Positions 30,480-43,691 of a stretch of DNA of 64,000 nt are shown piece after piece. The notes under the pieces were generated by a model. That model was not told the origin of the DNA and ran no database searches. It worked only from the letters and a program-made list of their open reading frames with translations. Numbering within the stretch: the stretch's first letter is position 1; each line of letters opens with the position of its first letter. The position numbers and the translations under genes were made by a program. This DNA comes from Pectobacterium peruviense (lineage in GTDB: Bacteria > Pseudomonadota > Gammaproteobacteria > Enterobacterales > Enterobacteriaceae): contig NZ_LXFV01000016.1 in the NCBI RefSeq assembly GCF_002847345.1, forward strand, positions 124,001-188,000. The letters run 5' to 3'.

Positions 30480-31502
30480 TTAAACGTTATCGACTTTTCG
30501 TTCAACGGCTTTCAACCGTTTGCTTATCTCATCAATATTCATCACCAGCGCTGCAGTTTTGCGCCACACTTTATTGGGTTGCAAAGGAATACCCGAAGAG
30601 TATACCCCAGGTTCAGTGATTGGTCGCATGACCATACCCATTCCTGTTACCGTCACTTTATCGCAGATCTCCATGTGCCCGTTAATCACGCTGGCACCGC
30701 CGATCATACAATAACGACCAATTTTCAAGCTCCCCGCCATAATGACGCCACCCGCGACCGCGGTATTGTCGCCAATCACGACGTTGTGCGCAATCTGACA
30801 TTGGTTATCAATGATAACACCATTGCCAATGACCGTATCATCCAACGCACCACGATCGATGGTCGTGCTCGCGCCAATCTCAACCCGATCGCCAATTCTG
30901 ACCGTTCCCAACTGCGGGATCTTCACCCAGTTGCCGCGATCGTTAGCATAGCCAAAGCCGTCAGAACCGATCACCGTCCCAGACTGGATCAGGCAATGCT
31001 CACCAAGCTCAACGCGGTGATAAATCGTTACATTTGCCCACAAACGGGTTCCGGCACCAATACGGGCATCTTTACCAATAAAACAGCCTGGGCCGATGAC
31101 AACGCCATCACCCAACTGTGCGCCAGATTCGATGACAGCATTTGCGCCAACGGACACATGCTGACCCAGCGTTGCATCGGGAGCAATCACTGCACTCGGA
31201 GCAATATCAGTGGCCGGTTGCGGTGTCGTATCCAGCAGCTGCGCCATGCGGGCATAGGTAAGGTAGGGATTTTTCACTACCAACGCAGCAACCTGACAGT
31301 AAGGTAAATCCGCTTCCGTCAGCACGACCGCAGACGCTTGCGTCCCGGCCAGTTGCTCACGGTAACGACTGTCGGAAAGAAACGTAATTTGCCCAGTTTT
31401 TGCCGAATGCATAGAAGCAACACCGGTGATGACGATATCGCCATCACCGTGTAATTGTGCATCCAACTGTTGAGCTAACGCGTCCAGTCGAATTGAATAC
31501 AT
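30480..31502 (-). CDS. lpxD: UDP-3-O-acylglucosamine N-acyltransferase LpxD
   Basis: This 340-residue protein has an N-terminal uridine-binding domain ([20 protein letters not shown]) and a long left-handed beta helix of hexapeptide repeats. The catalytic His lies in [22 protein letters not shown]-terminal helical part reads [17 protein letters not shown]. It performs the third step of lipid A synthesis. It begins three bases after skp ends. Confidence 0.97.
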   Translation of the reverse strand: MYSIRLDALAQQLDAQLHGDGDIVITGVASMHSAKTGQITFLSDSRYREQLAGTQASAVVLTEADLPYCQVAALVVKNPYLTYARMAQLLDTTPQPATDIAPSAVIAPDATLGQHVSVGANAVIESGAQLGDGVVIGPGCFIGKDARIGAGTRLWANVTIYHRVELGEHCLIQSGTVIGSDGFGYANDRGNWVKIPQLGTVRIGDRVEIGASTTIDRGALDDTVIGNGVIIDNQCQIAHNVVIGDNTAVAGGVIMAGSLKIGRYCMIGGASVINGHMEICDKVTVTGMGMVMRPITEPGVYSSGIPLQPNKVWRKTAALVMNIDEISKRLKAVERKVDNV

Positions 31503-31505
31503 GGT

Positions 31506-32003
31506 TTATTTAACCTGTTTCAGCACATCGGCAGTAATGTCTTTGGCATTGGCGACATACGCAACAGCGTTAGCGTCAATCACGACATCATAACCTTCTT
31601 TGGTTGCAACGGCTTTCACCGCATCCTGAATACGACTCAGGATTTTGTTGCGTTCTTCAGTCTGACGGCGACGGTTGTCCTGCTCAAAAGCCTGCGCTTT
31701 CGTAGAGAACTGCTCGCGCTGCGCCATGACGTCTTTTTCCATTTTGCTGCGATCGCTCGCTTTCATGGTAGAACCATCACGCTGCAACTTCTGCATCTTG
31801 GTCTGTAAATCGTTTTCCATCGATTGCAGTTCAGAAGCACGGCCTTTGAACTCGTTTTCCAGCTGTTTGCCAACGCTTTCACGCTGCGGCAACTGTTGGA
31901 AGATACTGGAAACGTTAACAACGGCAATCTTGTCAGCAGCCTGAACGCTGGCTGAAGCAGCCAATGCTAAACCGAGGCCTGCGGCACATAACCACTTTTT
32001 CAC
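31506..32003 (-). CDS. skp: Periplasmic chaperone Skp (OmpH)
   Basis: This 165-residue protein has a signal peptide ([22 protein letters not shown]) and the trimerisation body ([20 protein letters not shown]). A long charged coiled-coil tentacle at about residues 50-130 follows, then a return strand ([14 protein letters not shown]). It holds unfolded outer-membrane proteins in the periplasm for BamA. It lies between bamA and lpxD. Confidence 0.97.
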   Translation of the reverse strand: MKKWLCAAGLGLALAASASVQAADKIAVVNVSSIFQQLPQRESVGKQLENEFKGRASELQSMENDLQTKMQKLQRDGSTMKASDRSKMEKDVMAQREQFSTKAQAFEQDNRRRQTEERNKILSRIQDAVKAVATKEGYDVVIDANAVAYVANAKDITADVLKQVK

Positions 32004-32144
32004 TATAAACTCCTCAACCTAACCTAAATTTGTGTCTTAACACTTTAATGATGGGCATCGCGTCATGGCCTCAGCTGTATTTCCAGCATTCATGCCAATG
32101 AGCAGCGATGCGACATTCCCTGCATACGACCTACGGACGTCACA

Positions 32145-34586
32145 CTACCAGGTTTTGCCAATGTTAAACTGGAATTGTTCCGACTTGTCTCCATCGTACT
32201 TTTTAACCGGCTGGGCATAGGAGAAGACCAATGGCCCAAGCGGAGACATCCATTGTAACGCGATACCGCTGGAAACACGGAAGTTGCTCGCCTTGCTGTA
32301 ATCCGGCACGCCTGCGTCAATCGTTTCCTGTGTATTTTTCCAGTTGGTATCCCATACCGTACCGCCATCCACAAAGAAGGAAGTACGCACAGAGCTCGCG
32401 TATTTATCACTGATAAATGGCGTCGGTACGATCAGTTCCGCACTCAACACCGCCATCGCGTTACCACCAACGGCATCATCCAGATTGGTTTTATCAATAC
32501 CACAACCAGAATAAGAAGGTGGGAGAGCTCCAGATGTACGGGTACATTGATAATACGCCGCTTTAGGTCCAATCGTATTCGACTGGAAGCCACGCACTGT
32601 ACTGGAACCACCGGCATAGAAGTTGTCGTAGAAAGGCACTTCTTTACTTCCGATACCATCCGCAAAACCTGCACGCGTACGGCCCATCACCACCCATTTA
32701 CCACTCTCGGTCAGTGGATAGTAGCTCGCCGAATCAAACGTCAGTTTGTAGTATTCGTTGTCCGAACCCGGCACCGCGATCTTGGCATTCGCGGATGCAC
32801 GCGTTCCTTTCGTCGGGAAGTAACCGCGATCCAGATTGTTATATGACCAACCGGTATTCAGGAAGAAATCGTTCGCTTTGAAGTCCGCATTGGATTTGGC
32901 ATTCGGATCAACCACGGATGGATTGACACCCACGGAATCCAGATAACGCCACATCGCCACCTGCGGTCTCATATCCGACAGGTCGTTATGCACATAATCC
33001 AGACCGACACGCAGTGAGTTATTCTCGTTAATCGGGAAACCCAGAGTGCTGCCAACGCCATAGCTCACGTTGGTATAGTCGGACAGATCGGCGTCAGACG
33101 CTTCAAATTTGTTATAGAAGATGCGTCCACCGAGGCTAACGCCATCGACAGTAAAGTACGGGTCGGTCAGTGATAGCTCAACATACGTCTGGTAGTCGTT
33201 CTTAGTCCCGCTGATACCAACGGAGTTACCCGTTCCCAGCCAGTTGTCCTGTTGAACCCCAGCCTGGAAACTCACGCCACTTTCTGTACCGAAACCAACA
33301 CCAAAATTGAATGTACCCGTATTGCGCTCTTTGACCTTATACGTCACATCAACCTGATCGGCGACACCGGGAACACGCTGTGTTTCTACCTCAACGCTTT
33401 CAAAGTATCCCAATCGGTTTAGACGCTCTTTGCCTTGTTCAACCAGATCGTTGCCTAACCAGGCACCTTCCATCTGGCGCATTTCACGGCGCAGAACAGA
33501 ATCTTTCGAGGTGTCGTTGCCGTCAAAGCGAACATGACGCACATAGAAGCGGTTACCCGCATCAACGTTGATGTTTAATCTCACCGTCTTGTCTGCGTCA
33601 TTAATTTCCGGCTGTGTTACCACGCGCGGATAGGCATAGCCATAACGACCCAGCAGCTTTTTGATGTCCTCTTCCATACGGGTCACTTTCGTCCCGTTGT
33701 AGAGCTCACCAGGTTCAATCTTCGTCAGCCCTTCGATTTCCGCAGAGTGACCTGCCAGATTGCCTTTCACCGCCACGCCGGACAGCTTGTACTGCTCGCC
33801 TTCCGTCATATTGATGGTGATATAGATGCCTTTTTTATCTGGCGTCAGGCTCACCTGAGTGGAATCGATGTTGAAACGTGCATAGCCGCGATCCAGATAG
33901 AAACTCCGTAGGGTTTCCAGATCGCCAGACAATTTTTGTTTCTGGTATTTACGGTCACCGACCACGTTCCACCACGGCACTTCATCACGCAGTTGGAAAC
34001 GGGAGATCAATTCGTCGGAACTGAATGCTTTGTTACCGACAATATTAATCTGCTGGATCTGGGCGGAAACGCCTTCCGTGAAGACCAGTTTCAGGTCTAC
34101 GCGGTTACGCGGCAGTGGCGTGACAACGGCTTTAACCGACGCACTGTACTTACCGACGCTGTAGTAGAAATCTTCCAGTCCTTTTTCGATGCTGGTGAGC
34201 GCTGTGCGGTCTAACGCTTCACCAACGCGCACGCCCGAGGCTTCCAGGTTTTCTTTCAGCATGTCGTCTTTGACTGACTTATTGCCGGAAAACGTGACAC
34301 TGGCGATTGTCGGACGCTCTTTCACCTGCACAATCAGCGTTTCGCCATCGCGCAGGACGCGAACATCTTCAAAATTTCCGGTCGCAAACAAGGCACGGAT
34401 GGTGTTTCCGATATCATCGTCACCGATGGTATCACCAACGCGGACTGGCATACTGAGTAGTGCCGCCCCGACGGCAACCCTTTGCAGGCCCTCGAAATGA
34501 ATGTCCTTCACTACGAACCCGTCTGCACCGTATACGGTTGCGCTGCTAAACAGCAGCGACGCTATGAGCAACTTTTTGATCGCCAT
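32145..34586 (-). CDS. bamA: Outer membrane assembly factor BamA
   Basis: This 813-residue Omp85 protein has a signal peptide ending VYGADG, five POTRA domains (about residues 23-420) and a 16-strand barrel. The conserved loop-6 motif VRGFQSN and a C-terminal aromatic signature ([10 protein letters not shown]) are present. It is the essential core of the BAM complex that inserts beta-barrel proteins. It lies 35 bases after rseP and before skp. In E. coli the cluster is sigma-E dependent, but I did not identify such a promoter here. Confidence 0.98.
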   Translation of the reverse strand: MAIKKLLIASLLFSSATVYGADGFVVKDIHFEGLQRVAVGAALLSMPVRVGDTIGDDDIGNTIRALFATGNFEDVRVLRDGETLIVQVKERPTIASVTFSGNKSVKDDMLKENLEASGVRVGEALDRTALTSIEKGLEDFYYSVGKYSASVKAVVTPLPRNRVDLKLVFTEGVSAQIQQINIVGNKAFSSDELISRFQLRDEVPWWNVVGDRKYQKQKLSGDLETLRSFYLDRGYARFNIDSTQVSLTPDKKGIYITINMTEGEQYKLSGVAVKGNLAGHSAEIEGLTKIEPGELYNGTKVTRMEEDIKKLLGRYGYAYPRVVTQPEINDADKTVRLNINVDAGNRFYVRHVRFDGNDTSKDSVLRREMRQMEGAWLGNDLVEQGKERLNRLGYFESVEVETQRVPGVADQVDVTYKVKERNTGTFNFGVGFGTESGVSFQAGVQQDNWLGTGNSVGISGTKNDYQTYVELSLTDPYFTVDGVSLGGRIFYNKFEASDADLSDYTNVSYGVGSTLGFPINENNSLRVGLDYVHNDLSDMRPQVAMWRYLDSVGVNPSVVDPNAKSNADFKANDFFLNTGWSYNNLDRGYFPTKGTRASANAKIAVPGSDNEYYKLTFDSASYYPLTESGKWVVMGRTRAGFADGIGSKEVPFYDNFYAGGSSTVRGFQSNTIGPKAAYYQCTRTSGALPPSYSGCGIDKTNLDDAVGGNAMAVLSAELIVPTPFISDKYASSVRTSFFVDGGTVWDTNWKNTQETIDAGVPDYSKASNFRVSSGIALQWMSPLGPLVFSYAQPVKKYDGDKSEQFQFNIGKTW

Positions 34587-34621
34587 CGTTGTTATGCGTT
34601 TTTCCTAACCTAATCCCGCGC

Positions 34622-35977
34622 CTAGAGACGAGAGAAATCATTGAAAAGTGCGAGTCCCATTAACAACATCAGCAACACTGTACCAATGCGATAGCTAACG
34701 TCCTGCACACGCTCAGAAACCGGCCTGCCCTTCAGCTTTTCAACCGCAAGAAAGAGCAGGTGTCCACCATCCAATACCGGCAGAGGGAACAGATTGATGA
34801 TCCCCAAATTGACGCTGATTAAGGCCAAAAACATCAGGTAATAAATCAATCCATAATCTGCTGACATTCCTGCACCCTGAGCAATCGAAATGGGACCACT
34901 CAGGTTATTCAGCTTAACATCACCCATAACCAGTTTCCCTAACATACTGACGGTCAATTTCATCAGTTGCCAGGTTTTATCTGTTGCCTGATAGGCAGCA
35001 CTGAACGGCCCATACTGGCGCACAGTCCTGTATTCTTCAGGCAGCGGCGTCACGCTTGGCATCACGCCAGCCAGACCTTCAACTCTGCCACTTCCCACAG
35101 ATTTGCTGTCTGGCGTTAACGTCAACGGTACCGCTGCACCGTGTCGATCCACCTCCAGAGCAATAGATTGCCCGGGGTTATCACGCACGGCGATGACAAA
35201 ATCACGCCAATGCGCTAGCGCCTGCCCGTCGACTTTAACGATCCTATCTCCGACTTGCAAACCTGCTTTTTCCGCTGCCGAGCCTGCCTGCACCTGCTGC
35301 AACACGGGCTCAATTCGCGGACCTAGCGGGATAATCCCAAGCGAGGAAGCCGGATCTTGCTTATCAGGCTCAAACTGCCACTCGCGTAAATCCAGCGTTT
35401 TCTGGACGACACGGTCGGAGCCCAAAGGTGCGGTTCCGATCACGACATCGCTATCGCCGATTTTACCGATCAGCGCCAGACGCGCGGTATCCCAATCAGG
35501 CGTTTCGATACCATCAACGGACTTTAGTTCCATTCCCGCCGACATTTCCGCTTGCGCAGCAATGGAGTTGGGCAGTATTTCACCCACTACCGGACGCACA
35601 CCCGGCACGCCGATAATAAACACTAGCCAGTACGCCACAATGGCAAACAGAAAATTGGCAATCGGACCCGCGCTGACGATAGCCGCGCGCTGCCAGACCG
35701 TTTTACTGTTAAAGGATTGGTGGCGGAATTCTGGTGCTACGGTGTCGACACGCTCATCCAGCATCTTCACGTAGCCGCCAAGCGGGATCAGCGCAATGAC
35801 GAATTCCGTACCGGTACGATCACGGTGACGCCATAGTGCGCGACCGAAGCCGACAGAGAAGCGCTCCACCTTCACACCACAGCGACGGGCCACCCAAAAA
35901 TGTCCAAATTCATGGACGGTGACCAACACACCCAGTGCGATGATAAACGCGGCAAGATTCCAGAGAAAACTCAACAT
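34622..35977 (-). CDS. rseP: Site-2 protease RseP
   Basis: This 451-residue membrane zinc metalloprotease has the HExxH motif in [15 protein letters not shown] near residues 22-26, two PDZ domains (about 115-310) and the second active-site motif [11 protein letters not shown] near residues 394-404. It cuts the membrane segment of RseA after DegS, releasing sigma-E. It follows cdsA by 21 bases and precedes bamA, the standard envelope-stress order. Confidence 0.97.
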   Translation of the reverse strand: MLSFLWNLAAFIIALGVLVTVHEFGHFWVARRCGVKVERFSVGFGRALWRHRDRTGTEFVIALIPLGGYVKMLDERVDTVAPEFRHQSFNSKTVWQRAAIVSAGPIANFLFAIVAYWLVFIIGVPGVRPVVGEILPNSIAAQAEMSAGMELKSVDGIETPDWDTARLALIGKIGDSDVVIGTAPLGSDRVVQKTLDLREWQFEPDKQDPASSLGIIPLGPRIEPVLQQVQAGSAAEKAGLQVGDRIVKVDGQALAHWRDFVIAVRDNPGQSIALEVDRHGAAVPLTLTPDSKSVGSGRVEGLAGVMPSVTPLPEEYRTVRQYGPFSAAYQATDKTWQLMKLTVSMLGKLVMGDVKLNNLSGPISIAQGAGMSADYGLIYYLMFLALISVNLGIINLFPLPVLDGGHLLFLAVEKLKGRPVSERVQDVSYRIGTVLLMLLMGLALFNDFSRL

Positions 35978-35998
35978 AAATAGCTCTACCGCTTTATT

Positions 35999-36856
35999 CT
36001 AAGCCACTTTAAACAGCAGCAGCATCAGGCAAGAGAACACAGGAACCGCAGCCGTCAGGCTATCGATACGATCGAGCACACCACCATGCCCCGGAATCAA
36101 ATGGCTACTGTCTTTGATGCCCGCCTCACGTTTGAACATGCTTTCCGTCAAATCACCCAATACCGAGGCCAGCGCAGCGGCGATAGAACAGATCAGTAAC
36201 GTCACTGGCGCTATCGTTAATGGGGCATAGAGGCTAAACAGCAAAGAGATGAGCGCTGAGGTTGCCAGGCCACCGAGAAAACCTTCCCAGGTTTTGCCAG
36301 GCGAGACTTTTGGCGCGAGTTTCCGCTTACCAAACAGTTTGCCAAACATGTAGGCACCGCTGTCCGCTCCCCAGACCAGCAGCATGACGTACAGCAGCCA
36401 CCAGGCACCAGCGAAAGGATTAATCGCGTAATTGTAATGACGAAGCGCAACCATGCCCCAGAAAAACGGCACGATCGTCATGATGCCAAACACAAGCCGC
36501 AATGCGCGTGAATGACGCCAGAATGAGGCAGAAGCCGGATAGAACAGAACCAAAAACAGCGCGACACCCCACCATACCAGTGATGACCAGAGCGCAATAC
36601 TGATTTGCGGGATATGAACGGAGTAATGGTAGGCTGGGAGTGATAACAGCATCAGCGCCAGCAAGAAACCACATAGGATCGCGAGCCATAGGCGTTGACC
36701 ATAAGAGGCAAACCCCGCCAATTGACCCCATTCCCATGCCGCCAGCATACAAACAGCCAACGTAACAAGTGTGAATCCCAAAGGAGGCAACAAGAATAGC
36801 GCTGCAATAACCATCGGAATCAAGATAAAAGCAGTAATCAGGCGATACTTCAGCAA
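35999..36856 (-). CDS. cdsA: Phosphatidate cytidylyltransferase CdsA
   Basis: This 285-residue inner-membrane protein has about eight helices and the CDP-alcohol synthase signature SMFKREAGIKDSSHLIPGHG followed by GVLDRIDSL. It makes CDP-diacylglycerol from CTP and phosphatidic acid, the precursor of all phospholipids. It is nine bases after uppS and upstream of rseP on the minus strand. Confidence 0.97.
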   Translation of the reverse strand: MLKYRLITAFILIPMVIAALFLLPPLGFTLVTLAVCMLAAWEWGQLAGFASYGQRLWLAILCGFLLALMLLSLPAYHYSVHIPQISIALWSSLVWWGVALFLVLFYPASASFWRHSRALRLVFGIMTIVPFFWGMVALRHYNYAINPFAGAWWLLYVMLLVWGADSGAYMFGKLFGKRKLAPKVSPGKTWEGFLGGLATSALISLLFSLYAPLTIAPVTLLICSIAAALASVLGDLTESMFKREAGIKDSSHLIPGHGGVLDRIDSLTAAVPVFSCLMLLLFKVA

Positions 36857-36865
36857 AAGTTCCCC

Positions 36866-37627
36866 CTAGGATGCATCAGCATCGATAGGTGTTGTTCCCC
36901 CGAAGCGGCGCTCGCGTTGTGCAAAAGCATTCAGCGCACCTTCAAAGACTTGTTCATCGAAATCAGGCCAGAGGACATCAGTAAAGTAAAGTTCAGCATA
37001 AGCAATTTGCCACAGAAGAAAATTACTGATGCGGTGTTCTCCACCGGTTCTGATCACCAAATCAACCGGAGCCAGATCATTCAGACAGATATACTGACAT
37101 AATGACGCTTCATTAATGCTATCAGGGCGCAGAATGCCTTCCTGCACCTGCTCTGCAAGTTGCCGTACTCCCTGAATAATATCCCAACGGCCGCCATAAT
37201 TCGCGGCAATATTCAGTGTGAGCCCCTGATTCTTTTCTGTCAGCACTTCTGAACGACGGATTCGCTCTTGTAAACGCGGGCTGAAGCGGCCGATATCACC
37301 AATCACCCGCAAGCGAACATTGTGCTTATGCAGACTTTTCACTTCGCTGTCCAGCGCTCGAACAAACAGCTCCATGAGTGCGGAAACTTCCTGCGCCGGA
37401 CGGTTCCAGTTTTCACTGCTAAATGCGTAAAGTGTCAATGCGTCCAGCCCTTGGCTCACGGCGAAGCTGACTGAACGTCGCACAGCCTTTACACCAGCCT
37501 GATGGCCAAAAATCCGCATCTTCCCCCGGCTTTTTGCCCAGCGACCATTGCCATCCATGATGATGGCAACATGCCGTGGCCCGGCGAGTGGCAGATCGTT
37601 AGTATTCTTTTGATTATCGGACGGCAT
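36866..37627 (-). CDS. uppS: Undecaprenyl diphosphate synthase
   Basis: This 253-residue cis-prenyltransferase has the N-terminal catalytic motif [17 protein letters not shown] (Asp of MDGNGRW) and [14 protein letters not shown]. The C-terminal motif is [20 protein letters not shown]. It makes the C55 lipid carrier for peptidoglycan and O-antigen. It begins after the dxr terminator, so it probably has its own promoter and starts the cdsA-rseP-bamA block. Confidence 0.97.
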   Translation of the reverse strand: MPSDNQKNTNDLPLAGPRHVAIIMDGNGRWAKSRGKMRIFGHQAGVKAVRRSVSFAVSQGLDALTLYAFSSENWNRPAQEVSALMELFVRALDSEVKSLHKHNVRLRVIGDIGRFSPRLQERIRRSEVLTEKNQGLTLNIAANYGGRWDIIQGVRQLAEQVQEGILRPDSINEASLCQYICLNDLAPVDLVIRTGGEHRISNFLLWQIAYAELYFTDVLWPDFDEQVFEGALNAFAQRERRFGGTTPIDADAS

Positions 37628-37693
37628 AACGCGTACTTATTTCCTCAAGCAAGAAATACAACAGTCCTTCCGTAACATCAGACCCCGTTAGCG

Positions 37694-37721
37694 CAAAAAA
37701 AGCCGTGAACGATCACGGCTT
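37694..37721 (-). terminator. Terminator after dxr
   Basis: On the minus strand, AAGCCGTGA and TCACGGCTT form a 9-bp stem around a 4-base loop followed by a run of seven T. It sits between dxr and uppS and would separate the two units. Confidence 0.9.
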
Positions 37722-37825
37722 AGCTTCACGGTCGATTAAACAACTTTCGCATAATCAACCATTGAGTGACGCAGACTATACCACCTCCACCGCACATGAA
37801 CAAATTGTGCCATGGGTCTATCCGG

Positions 37826-39022
37826 CTATCGCGCGTAATGTGTCAGGGTCTGTGCTGCGACCTGTCTAGCCCAGTTGTCGATGAACAAAACATCATCAAC
37901 ACTGGTGGGTTCTGGCAATGTAAGTTGTTCAATAACATGCTGATTTACCGCCGCGATATCCGTAAAGCGTATCTGCGACTGCAAAAATGCCGCCACAGCA
38001 ATTTCATTTGCAGCGTTCAATGCCGTGGTAGCTGACTGACCGTGATTGCAGGCATCAATCGCCAACTGCAAACAAGGATAGCGCGCATAGTCCGGTGCTA
38101 AAAATGTCAGCGCACCAATTTGGCAAAAATCTAACGCTTTTGCGCCCGATGCCACACGTTCGGGGTAAGCCATTGCATGAGCAATCGGCGTGCGCATATC
38201 GGGCGAACCCAGCTGCGCCAGAACGCTGCCATCACGGTAACGCACCATCGAGTGAATCACCGACTGCGGATGAATAATGACTTCCATCTGTTCGGCAGAG
38301 GCATTAAACAACCAGCGCGCTTCGATATACTCCAGCCCTTTGTTCATCATCGTGGCAGAATCAACAGAAATTTTGCGCCCCATTGACCAATTTGGATGCG
38401 CACACGCCTGATCCGGTGTCATGTCTGCCAGCGCCGACACGGGAGTTTCACGAAACGGCCCACCGGAGCCAGTCAAAACAATACGTTCGACCCCATGCTG
38501 CGACAATGAAGCGTAGCCTAATTGGCGCTGAATTTGCTCAGGTAAACTCTGAAAAATCGCATTATGTTCGCTATCAATCGGTAAAAGCTGCGCACCACTT
38601 TGCGCGACGGCATCCATAAAGAGACGCCCGCAGGTAACCAGTGATTCTTTATTCGCCAACAAAACCTGTTTTCCGGCATGGATTGCCGCCAGCGTCGGCA
38701 ACAGCCCAGCCGCACCAACAATCGCAGCCATGACCTGATCGACACCATCCAATGCAGCAAGTTCGCACGCCGCCTGTTCTCCCGCCAGAACCTCTGTTTT
38801 GCAGCCGTATTCCGCCAACTGCTGGCGCAGAGCAGTTGCTGAGGTTTCATCAGCCATTGAGGCATAGGCGGGTTGGAAAGTGAGGCACTGTTCCAGCATC
38901 AGCTTGACGTTATACCCAGCGGATAGCGCGCGTACGGCAAATTTATCGGGGTTGGCTTTAATCACAGCCAGAGAACTGACGCCAATAGAGCCAGTGGAAC
39001 CAAGAATTGTCAGTTGCTTCAT
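37826..39022 (-). CDS. dxr: 1-deoxy-D-xylulose 5-phosphate reductoisomerase
   Basis: This 398-residue protein starts [20 protein letters not shown] (NADPH-binding GSTGSIG). It has the metal/substrate motifs [25 protein letters not shown] and [20 protein letters not shown]. It converts DXP to MEP in isoprenoid synthesis, feeding the neighbouring uppS. It lies after frr on the minus strand. Confidence 0.97.
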   Translation of the reverse strand: MKQLTILGSTGSIGVSSLAVIKANPDKFAVRALSAGYNVKLMLEQCLTFQPAYASMADETSATALRQQLAEYGCKTEVLAGEQAACELAALDGVDQVMAAIVGAAGLLPTLAAIHAGKQVLLANKESLVTCGRLFMDAVAQSGAQLLPIDSEHNAIFQSLPEQIQRQLGYASLSQHGVERIVLTGSGGPFRETPVSALADMTPDQACAHPNWSMGRKISVDSATMMNKGLEYIEARWLFNASAEQMEVIIHPQSVIHSMVRYRDGSVLAQLGSPDMRTPIAHAMAYPERVASGAKALDFCQIGALTFLAPDYARYPCLQLAIDACNHGQSATTALNAANEIAVAAFLQSQIRFTDIAAVNQHVIEQLTLPEPTSVDDVLFIDNWARQVAAQTLTHYAR

Positions 39023-39201
39023 TAAAAATGCTCTGAATAACCGGATTTGATGACAGGAAGGTACACGAGTCTGAGAGGATTACCATGATATATCTCTGCT
39101 ATCGATCACAGTCACGATAGCCACAGGTATATGCACAGCAAAAAATTGTTTACTACCCAGAGGGGCTGGCCTTCACCCATTGATTACATAACACGCATTA
39201 T

Positions 39202-39241
39202 ATAAAAATAAAGCGCCGCCGGAAAAAACATCCTGCGGCGC
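39202..39241 (-). terminator. Terminator after frr
   Basis: Arms GCGCCGC and GCGGCGC enclose a 15-base loop. On the minus strand they are followed by a T-rich stretch (TTTATTTTTAT), consistent with termination of the frr transcript. Confidence 0.8.
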
Positions 39242-39258
39242 AATATCCAACAGGCTGA

Positions 39259-39816
39259 TTAGAACTCCATCAGCTCCGCTTCTTTTTCTGCCAGTGCGAC
39301 GTCCACTTTCTTAATGAAGTTGTCGGTCAATTTCTGCACATCGTCCTGAGCACGACGTTCTTCATCTTCACTGATCGCTTTGTCTTTCAACAGTGCTTTA
39401 AACTTGTCGTTAGCATCACGGCGCACGTTGCGTACAGAGATACGCCCCTGTTCTGCTTCGCCACGGACGACTTTGATCAGATCTTTGCGACGTTCTTCCG
39501 TCAGAGGTGGCAATGGAACACGGATTACGGTGCCAGCAGAAGACGGGTTCAAGCCGAGGTCGGAGGCCATGATCGCTTTCTCAACCGCAGGGCTAAGTGA
39601 GCGATCGAATACCGAAATCGCCAGCGTACGGGAATCTTCTACCACGATGTTAGCGAGTTGGCGCAATGGCGTTGCGCTGCCATAGTATTCAACCTGAATG
39701 CCATCCAGAATACTAGGCGATGCACGGCCGGTACGGATTCTGTTGATCTGGTTTTTAAACGCTTCAACACATTTGTCCATGCGCGTTTCAGCATCTTTTC
39801 TGATTTCATTAGTCAC
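39259..39816 (-). CDS. frr: Ribosome recycling factor
   Basis: This 185-residue protein equals E. coli RRF in length. It has helical domain I ([40 protein letters not shown]-like [19 protein letters not shown]) and a small beta domain II with [14 protein letters not shown]. With EF-G it splits post-termination ribosomes. It is downstream of pyrH with a hairpin between them. Confidence 0.97.
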   Translation of the reverse strand: MTNEIRKDAETRMDKCVEAFKNQINRIRTGRASPSILDGIQVEYYGSATPLRQLANIVVEDSRTLAISVFDRSLSPAVEKAIMASDLGLNPSSAGTVIRVPLPPLTEERRKDLIKVVRGEAEQGRISVRNVRRDANDKFKALLKDKAISEDEERRAQDDVQKLTDNFIKKVDVALAEKEAELMEF

Positions 39817-39881
39817 GTTGTGAACCCTTGAAAACTGGTTGCCTGGCAGGCCATGTCAGTACATGACCCAGTGAATAATTA

Positions 39882-39902
39882 ATGCCAGCGCTCGGCTGGC
39901 AT
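39882..39902 (-). other. Intercistronic hairpin between pyrH and frr
   Basis: Perfect 8-bp arms ATGCCAGC and GCTGGCAT surround a 5-base loop. There is no T-run on either side, so it is a processing, stability or translation element and not a classical terminator. Confidence 0.6.
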
Positions 39903-39940
39903 AGGCGCAATACTGGGGATATATTACCCCATAATTTGAG

Positions 39941-40666
39941 TTACTGACTAATCAACGTCCCTTCTTTTTCACCCATGACAACACGACGCAGTGCGCCAGG
40001 TTTGTTCATGTTGAAAACACGGATCGGCAAATTATGGTCGCGTGCCAGCGTGAACGCAGCAAGATCCATCACTTTCAGTTCACGTTCTAACACGTCTTGA
40101 TAGGTCAGCGTTTCATACATCGTCGCTGAAGGATCTTGTACTGGATCGGCAGAATAGACGCCATCGACTTTGGTCGCTTTCAATACGACATCCGCTTCAA
40201 TCTCAATGCCGCGCAAGCAAGCCGCAGAATCCGTGGTAAAGAACGGGTTACCTGTCCCAGCGGAGAAAATCACTACGCGATTATTACGCAGCAGGCTGAT
40301 CGCTTCCGCCCAGCTGTAGTTGTCACAGACGCCATTCAGGGGAATCGCAGACATCAGGCGAGCGTTCACATAGGCACGGTGCAACGCATCACGCATTGCC
40401 AGACCATTCATGACGGTCGCCAGCATTCCCATGTGGTCGCCCACAACGCGGTTCATACCCGCTTTAGCCAGACCCGCGCCACGAAACAGGTTACCACCGC
40501 CGATAACTACACCGACCTGAATGCCTAACTCAACCAGTTCTTTCACTTCCTGAGCCATGCGATCCAGAATGCTCGCATCGATACCAAAACCTTCAGTTCC
40601 CTGTAAAGCTTCGCCACTGAGTTTCAGCAGGATTCGTTGATAGACGGGTTTTGCATTGGTTGCCAT
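39941..40666 (-). CDS. pyrH: UMP kinase
   Basis: This 241-residue amino-acid-kinase-fold protein has [33 protein letters not shown] and the UMP-binding segment [20 protein letters not shown]. It phosphorylates UMP to UDP and is UTP-inhibited and GTP-activated in E. coli. It sits between tsf and frr; a terminator separates it from tsf. Confidence 0.97.
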   Translation of the reverse strand: MATNAKPVYQRILLKLSGEALQGTEGFGIDASILDRMAQEVKELVELGIQVGVVIGGGNLFRGAGLAKAGMNRVVGDHMGMLATVMNGLAMRDALHRAYVNARLMSAIPLNGVCDNYSWAEAISLLRNNRVVIFSAGTGNPFFTTDSAACLRGIEIEADVVLKATKVDGVYSADPVQDPSATMYETLTYQDVLERELKVMDLAAFTLARDHNLPIRVFNMNKPGALRRVVMGEKEGTLISQ

Positions 40667-40797
40667 GGTGTTCTTATCCTACAGGCTGTCGTGGTATTGG
40701 GGGGTTGTGTAAATCAATACTGTAAAAATCAAAACTGTTCCACCCAGCTCCTGCCTGAATGCAGGAAGCCAAGCGAACTAAAACTCGTGGGGCTGGA

Positions 40798-40830
40798 TAA
40801 AAAGGAACCGCCAACTGGCGGCTCTTTTTT
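40798..40830. terminator. Terminator after tsf
   Basis: An 8-bp stem (GAGCCGCC with GGCGGTTC on minus) with loop AGTT is followed by a T-run on minus. On the plus strand it has a run of seven T too, so it can work in both directions. Confidence 0.88.
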
Positions 40831-40835
40831 TACTA

Positions 40836-41687
40836 TTAAGACTGCTTACTCATCGCTGCAACTTCAGCAGCAAAGTCAGTCTCAACTTTCTCAATGCCTT
40901 CACCCACTTCGAAACGGATGAAGTTAGTCACGTCAGCGTTGTGCTCTTTCAGAAGCTGACCAACAGACTTGGCTGGATCCATAACGAAAGGCTGACCAGT
41001 CAGAGAAACTTCGCCGGTGAATTTCTTCATGCGGCCTTCAACCATTTTCTCTGCGATTTCTTTCGGCTTGCCAGACTGCATCGCGATTTCCAACTGAACC
41101 TGGTACTCTTTCTCTACCACTTCAGCAGACACATCTTCTGGCTTAACGAATTCAGGCTTGCTTGCAGCAACGTGCATAGCCAAGTGTTTAACCAGCTCTT
41201 CATCAGCGCCTTTAGCGGCAACCAGAACACCGATGCGCGCACCGTGTTGGTAGTTACCCAGAACTTCGCCTTCCAGAGCGGAAACACGACGAATGTTGAT
41301 GTTCTCGCCGATTTTAGCAACCAGTGCAACACGCTCTTCTTCGAACTGTGCTTTCAACACGTCAACATCAGTGATTTTGCCTGCAACCGCAGCATCCAGC
41401 ACTTTGTCAGCAAACGCCTGGAAACCACCATCTTTAGCAACGAAGTCAGTCTGGCAGTTAACTTCCAGAATCACAGCGTAGTTACCGTCGATCTTAGTCT
41501 TGATTACGCCGTCAGCAGCAACGTTACCTGCTTTCTTCGCTGCTTTGATCGCACCGGATTTACGCATGTTTTCGATTGCAAGCTCGATGTCGCCGTTAGC
41601 TTCAACCAGCGCTTTCTTACATTCCATCATGCCTGCTGCGGTACGCTCACGCAGCTCTTTTACCAGGGATGCGGTAATTTCAGCCAT
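40836..41687 (-). CDS. tsf: Elongation factor Ts
   Basis: The start is set at ATG 41687 ([20 protein letters not shown]), with GAGGA seven bases before it, giving 283 residues as in E. coli. The frame upstream to 41732 is unconserved. It contains the EF-Tu contact motif TDFVAKD and the C-terminal [13 protein letters not shown]. It exchanges GDP for GTP on EF-Tu. It is co-transcribed with rpsB through an attenuator. Confidence 0.97.
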   Translation of the reverse strand: MAEITASLVKELRERTAAGMMECKKALVEANGDIELAIENMRKSGAIKAAKKAGNVAADGVIKTKIDGNYAVILEVNCQTDFVAKDGGFQAFADKVLDAAVAGKITDVDVLKAQFEEERVALVAKIGENINIRRVSALEGEVLGNYQHGARIGVLVAAKGADEELVKHLAMHVAASKPEFVKPEDVSAEVVEKEYQVQLEIAMQSGKPKEIAEKMVEGRMKKFTGEVSLTGQPFVMDPAKSVGQLLKEHNADVTNFIRFEVGEGIEKVETDFAAEVAAMSKQS

Positions 41688-41744
41688 TCTAAAATCCTCG
41701 GAAGATTTGTACTGCCCGGTCGTCACGACCAAACAGCTTTAAAA

Positions 41745-41772
41745 GTGAAAAAGGGGCCATAAAAAGGCCCCT
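41745..41772 (-). terminator. Attenuator between rpsB and tsf
   Basis: On the minus strand AGGGGCC and GGCCCCT form a 7-bp stem with a T/A-rich 7-base loop followed by TTTTTC. It lies in the rpsB-tsf spacer. A partial terminator here, lowering tsf relative to rpsB, is known in E. coli. Confidence 0.88.
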
Positions 41773-41821
41773 AACCAAACTAGTACTACCTGGTTAATAA
41801 GGGCTCGACGAGCCAGACTTA

Positions 41822-42891
<1,070 letters not shown>

Positions 42892-43686
42892 ATGGCAATT
42901 TCAATTAAAACCTCTGAAGACATCGAAAAAATGCGCGTAGCGGGTCGTCTTGCTGCCGAAGTTCTGGAAATCATCGAACCTCACGTGGTACCCGGCGTGA
43001 GCACCGCCGAATTAGACAGAATCTGTCACGATCACATCACCAATAAGCAGCAGGCCATTTCTGCTTGTTTGGGCTACCACGGCTTCCCGAAATCCGTCTG
43101 CATCTCCATCAACGAAGTGGTGTGCCATGGGATCCCTAGCGACGAGCGTATTTTGAAAGATGGCGATATCGTCAACATCGACGTCACCGTGATCAAAGAC
43201 GGCTTCCACGGCGATACGTCAACAATGTTTATCGCTGGCAAGCCGACCATTCTGGGCGAACGTCTCTGCCGCATCACGCAGGAAAGCCTTTATCTGGCGC
43301 TGAAAATGGTTAAGCCGGGTATTCGCCTGCGTACGCTGGGCAAAGCAATCCAGCAATTTGCAGAAGGGCACAACTTCTCCGTGGTACGTGAGTATTGTGG
43401 TCACGGCATCGGCAAGGGCTTCCACGAAGAGCCGCAGGTTCTGCACTACGATGCAGATGACGGCGGCGTGGTGTTGCAGGCTGGTATGGCCTTTACAATC
43501 GAGCCTATGCTCAACGCGGGTGATTTCCGTATCCGTACGATGAAAGACGGTTGGACGGTAAAAACCAAAGATCGCAGCTTGTCGGCACAGTACGAGCATA
43601 CTATTGTGGTAACCGAAAACGGCTGCGAAATAATGACGTTGCGAAAGGATGACACCATCCCCAACATCATCACGCATGAACAGTAA
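42892..43686 (+). CDS. map: Methionine aminopeptidase type I
   Basis: This 264-residue enzyme equals E. coli Map in length. Metal ligands and pocket residues are visible in VNIDVTVIKDGFHGDTS, YCGHGIGKGFHEEP, MAFTIEPML and YEHTIVVTENG. It removes the initiator Met from nascent chains. It is divergent from rpsB, whose product it also processes, and is followed by a terminator just before glnD. Confidence 0.98.
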   Translation: MAISIKTSEDIEKMRVAGRLAAEVLEIIEPHVVPGVSTAELDRICHDHITNKQQAISACLGYHGFPKSVCISINEVVCHGIPSDERILKDGDIVNIDVTVIKDGFHGDTSTMFIAGKPTILGERLCRITQESLYLALKMVKPGIRLRTLGKAIQQFAEGHNFSVVREYCGHGIGKGFHEEPQVLHYDADDGGVVLQAGMAFTIEPMLNAGDFRIRTMKDGWTVKTKDRSLSAQYEHTIVVTENGCEIMTLRKDDTIPNIITHEQ

Positions 43687-43691
43687 ACACT

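Noticed and set aside
30579-31307. 242-codon frame on plus opposite lpxD
   Set aside because: Shadow frame created by the repetitive hexapeptide codons of lpxD.
35480-35535. GGAACTAAAG on minus within rseP as a sigma-E -35 element for bamA
   Set aside because: No matching -10 at the required spacing, and it is about 900 bases from bamA.
40941-41762. 273-codon frame on plus opposite tsf
   Set aside because: Antisense shadow of tsf, a highly expressed gene with biased codons; no ribosome site or homology.
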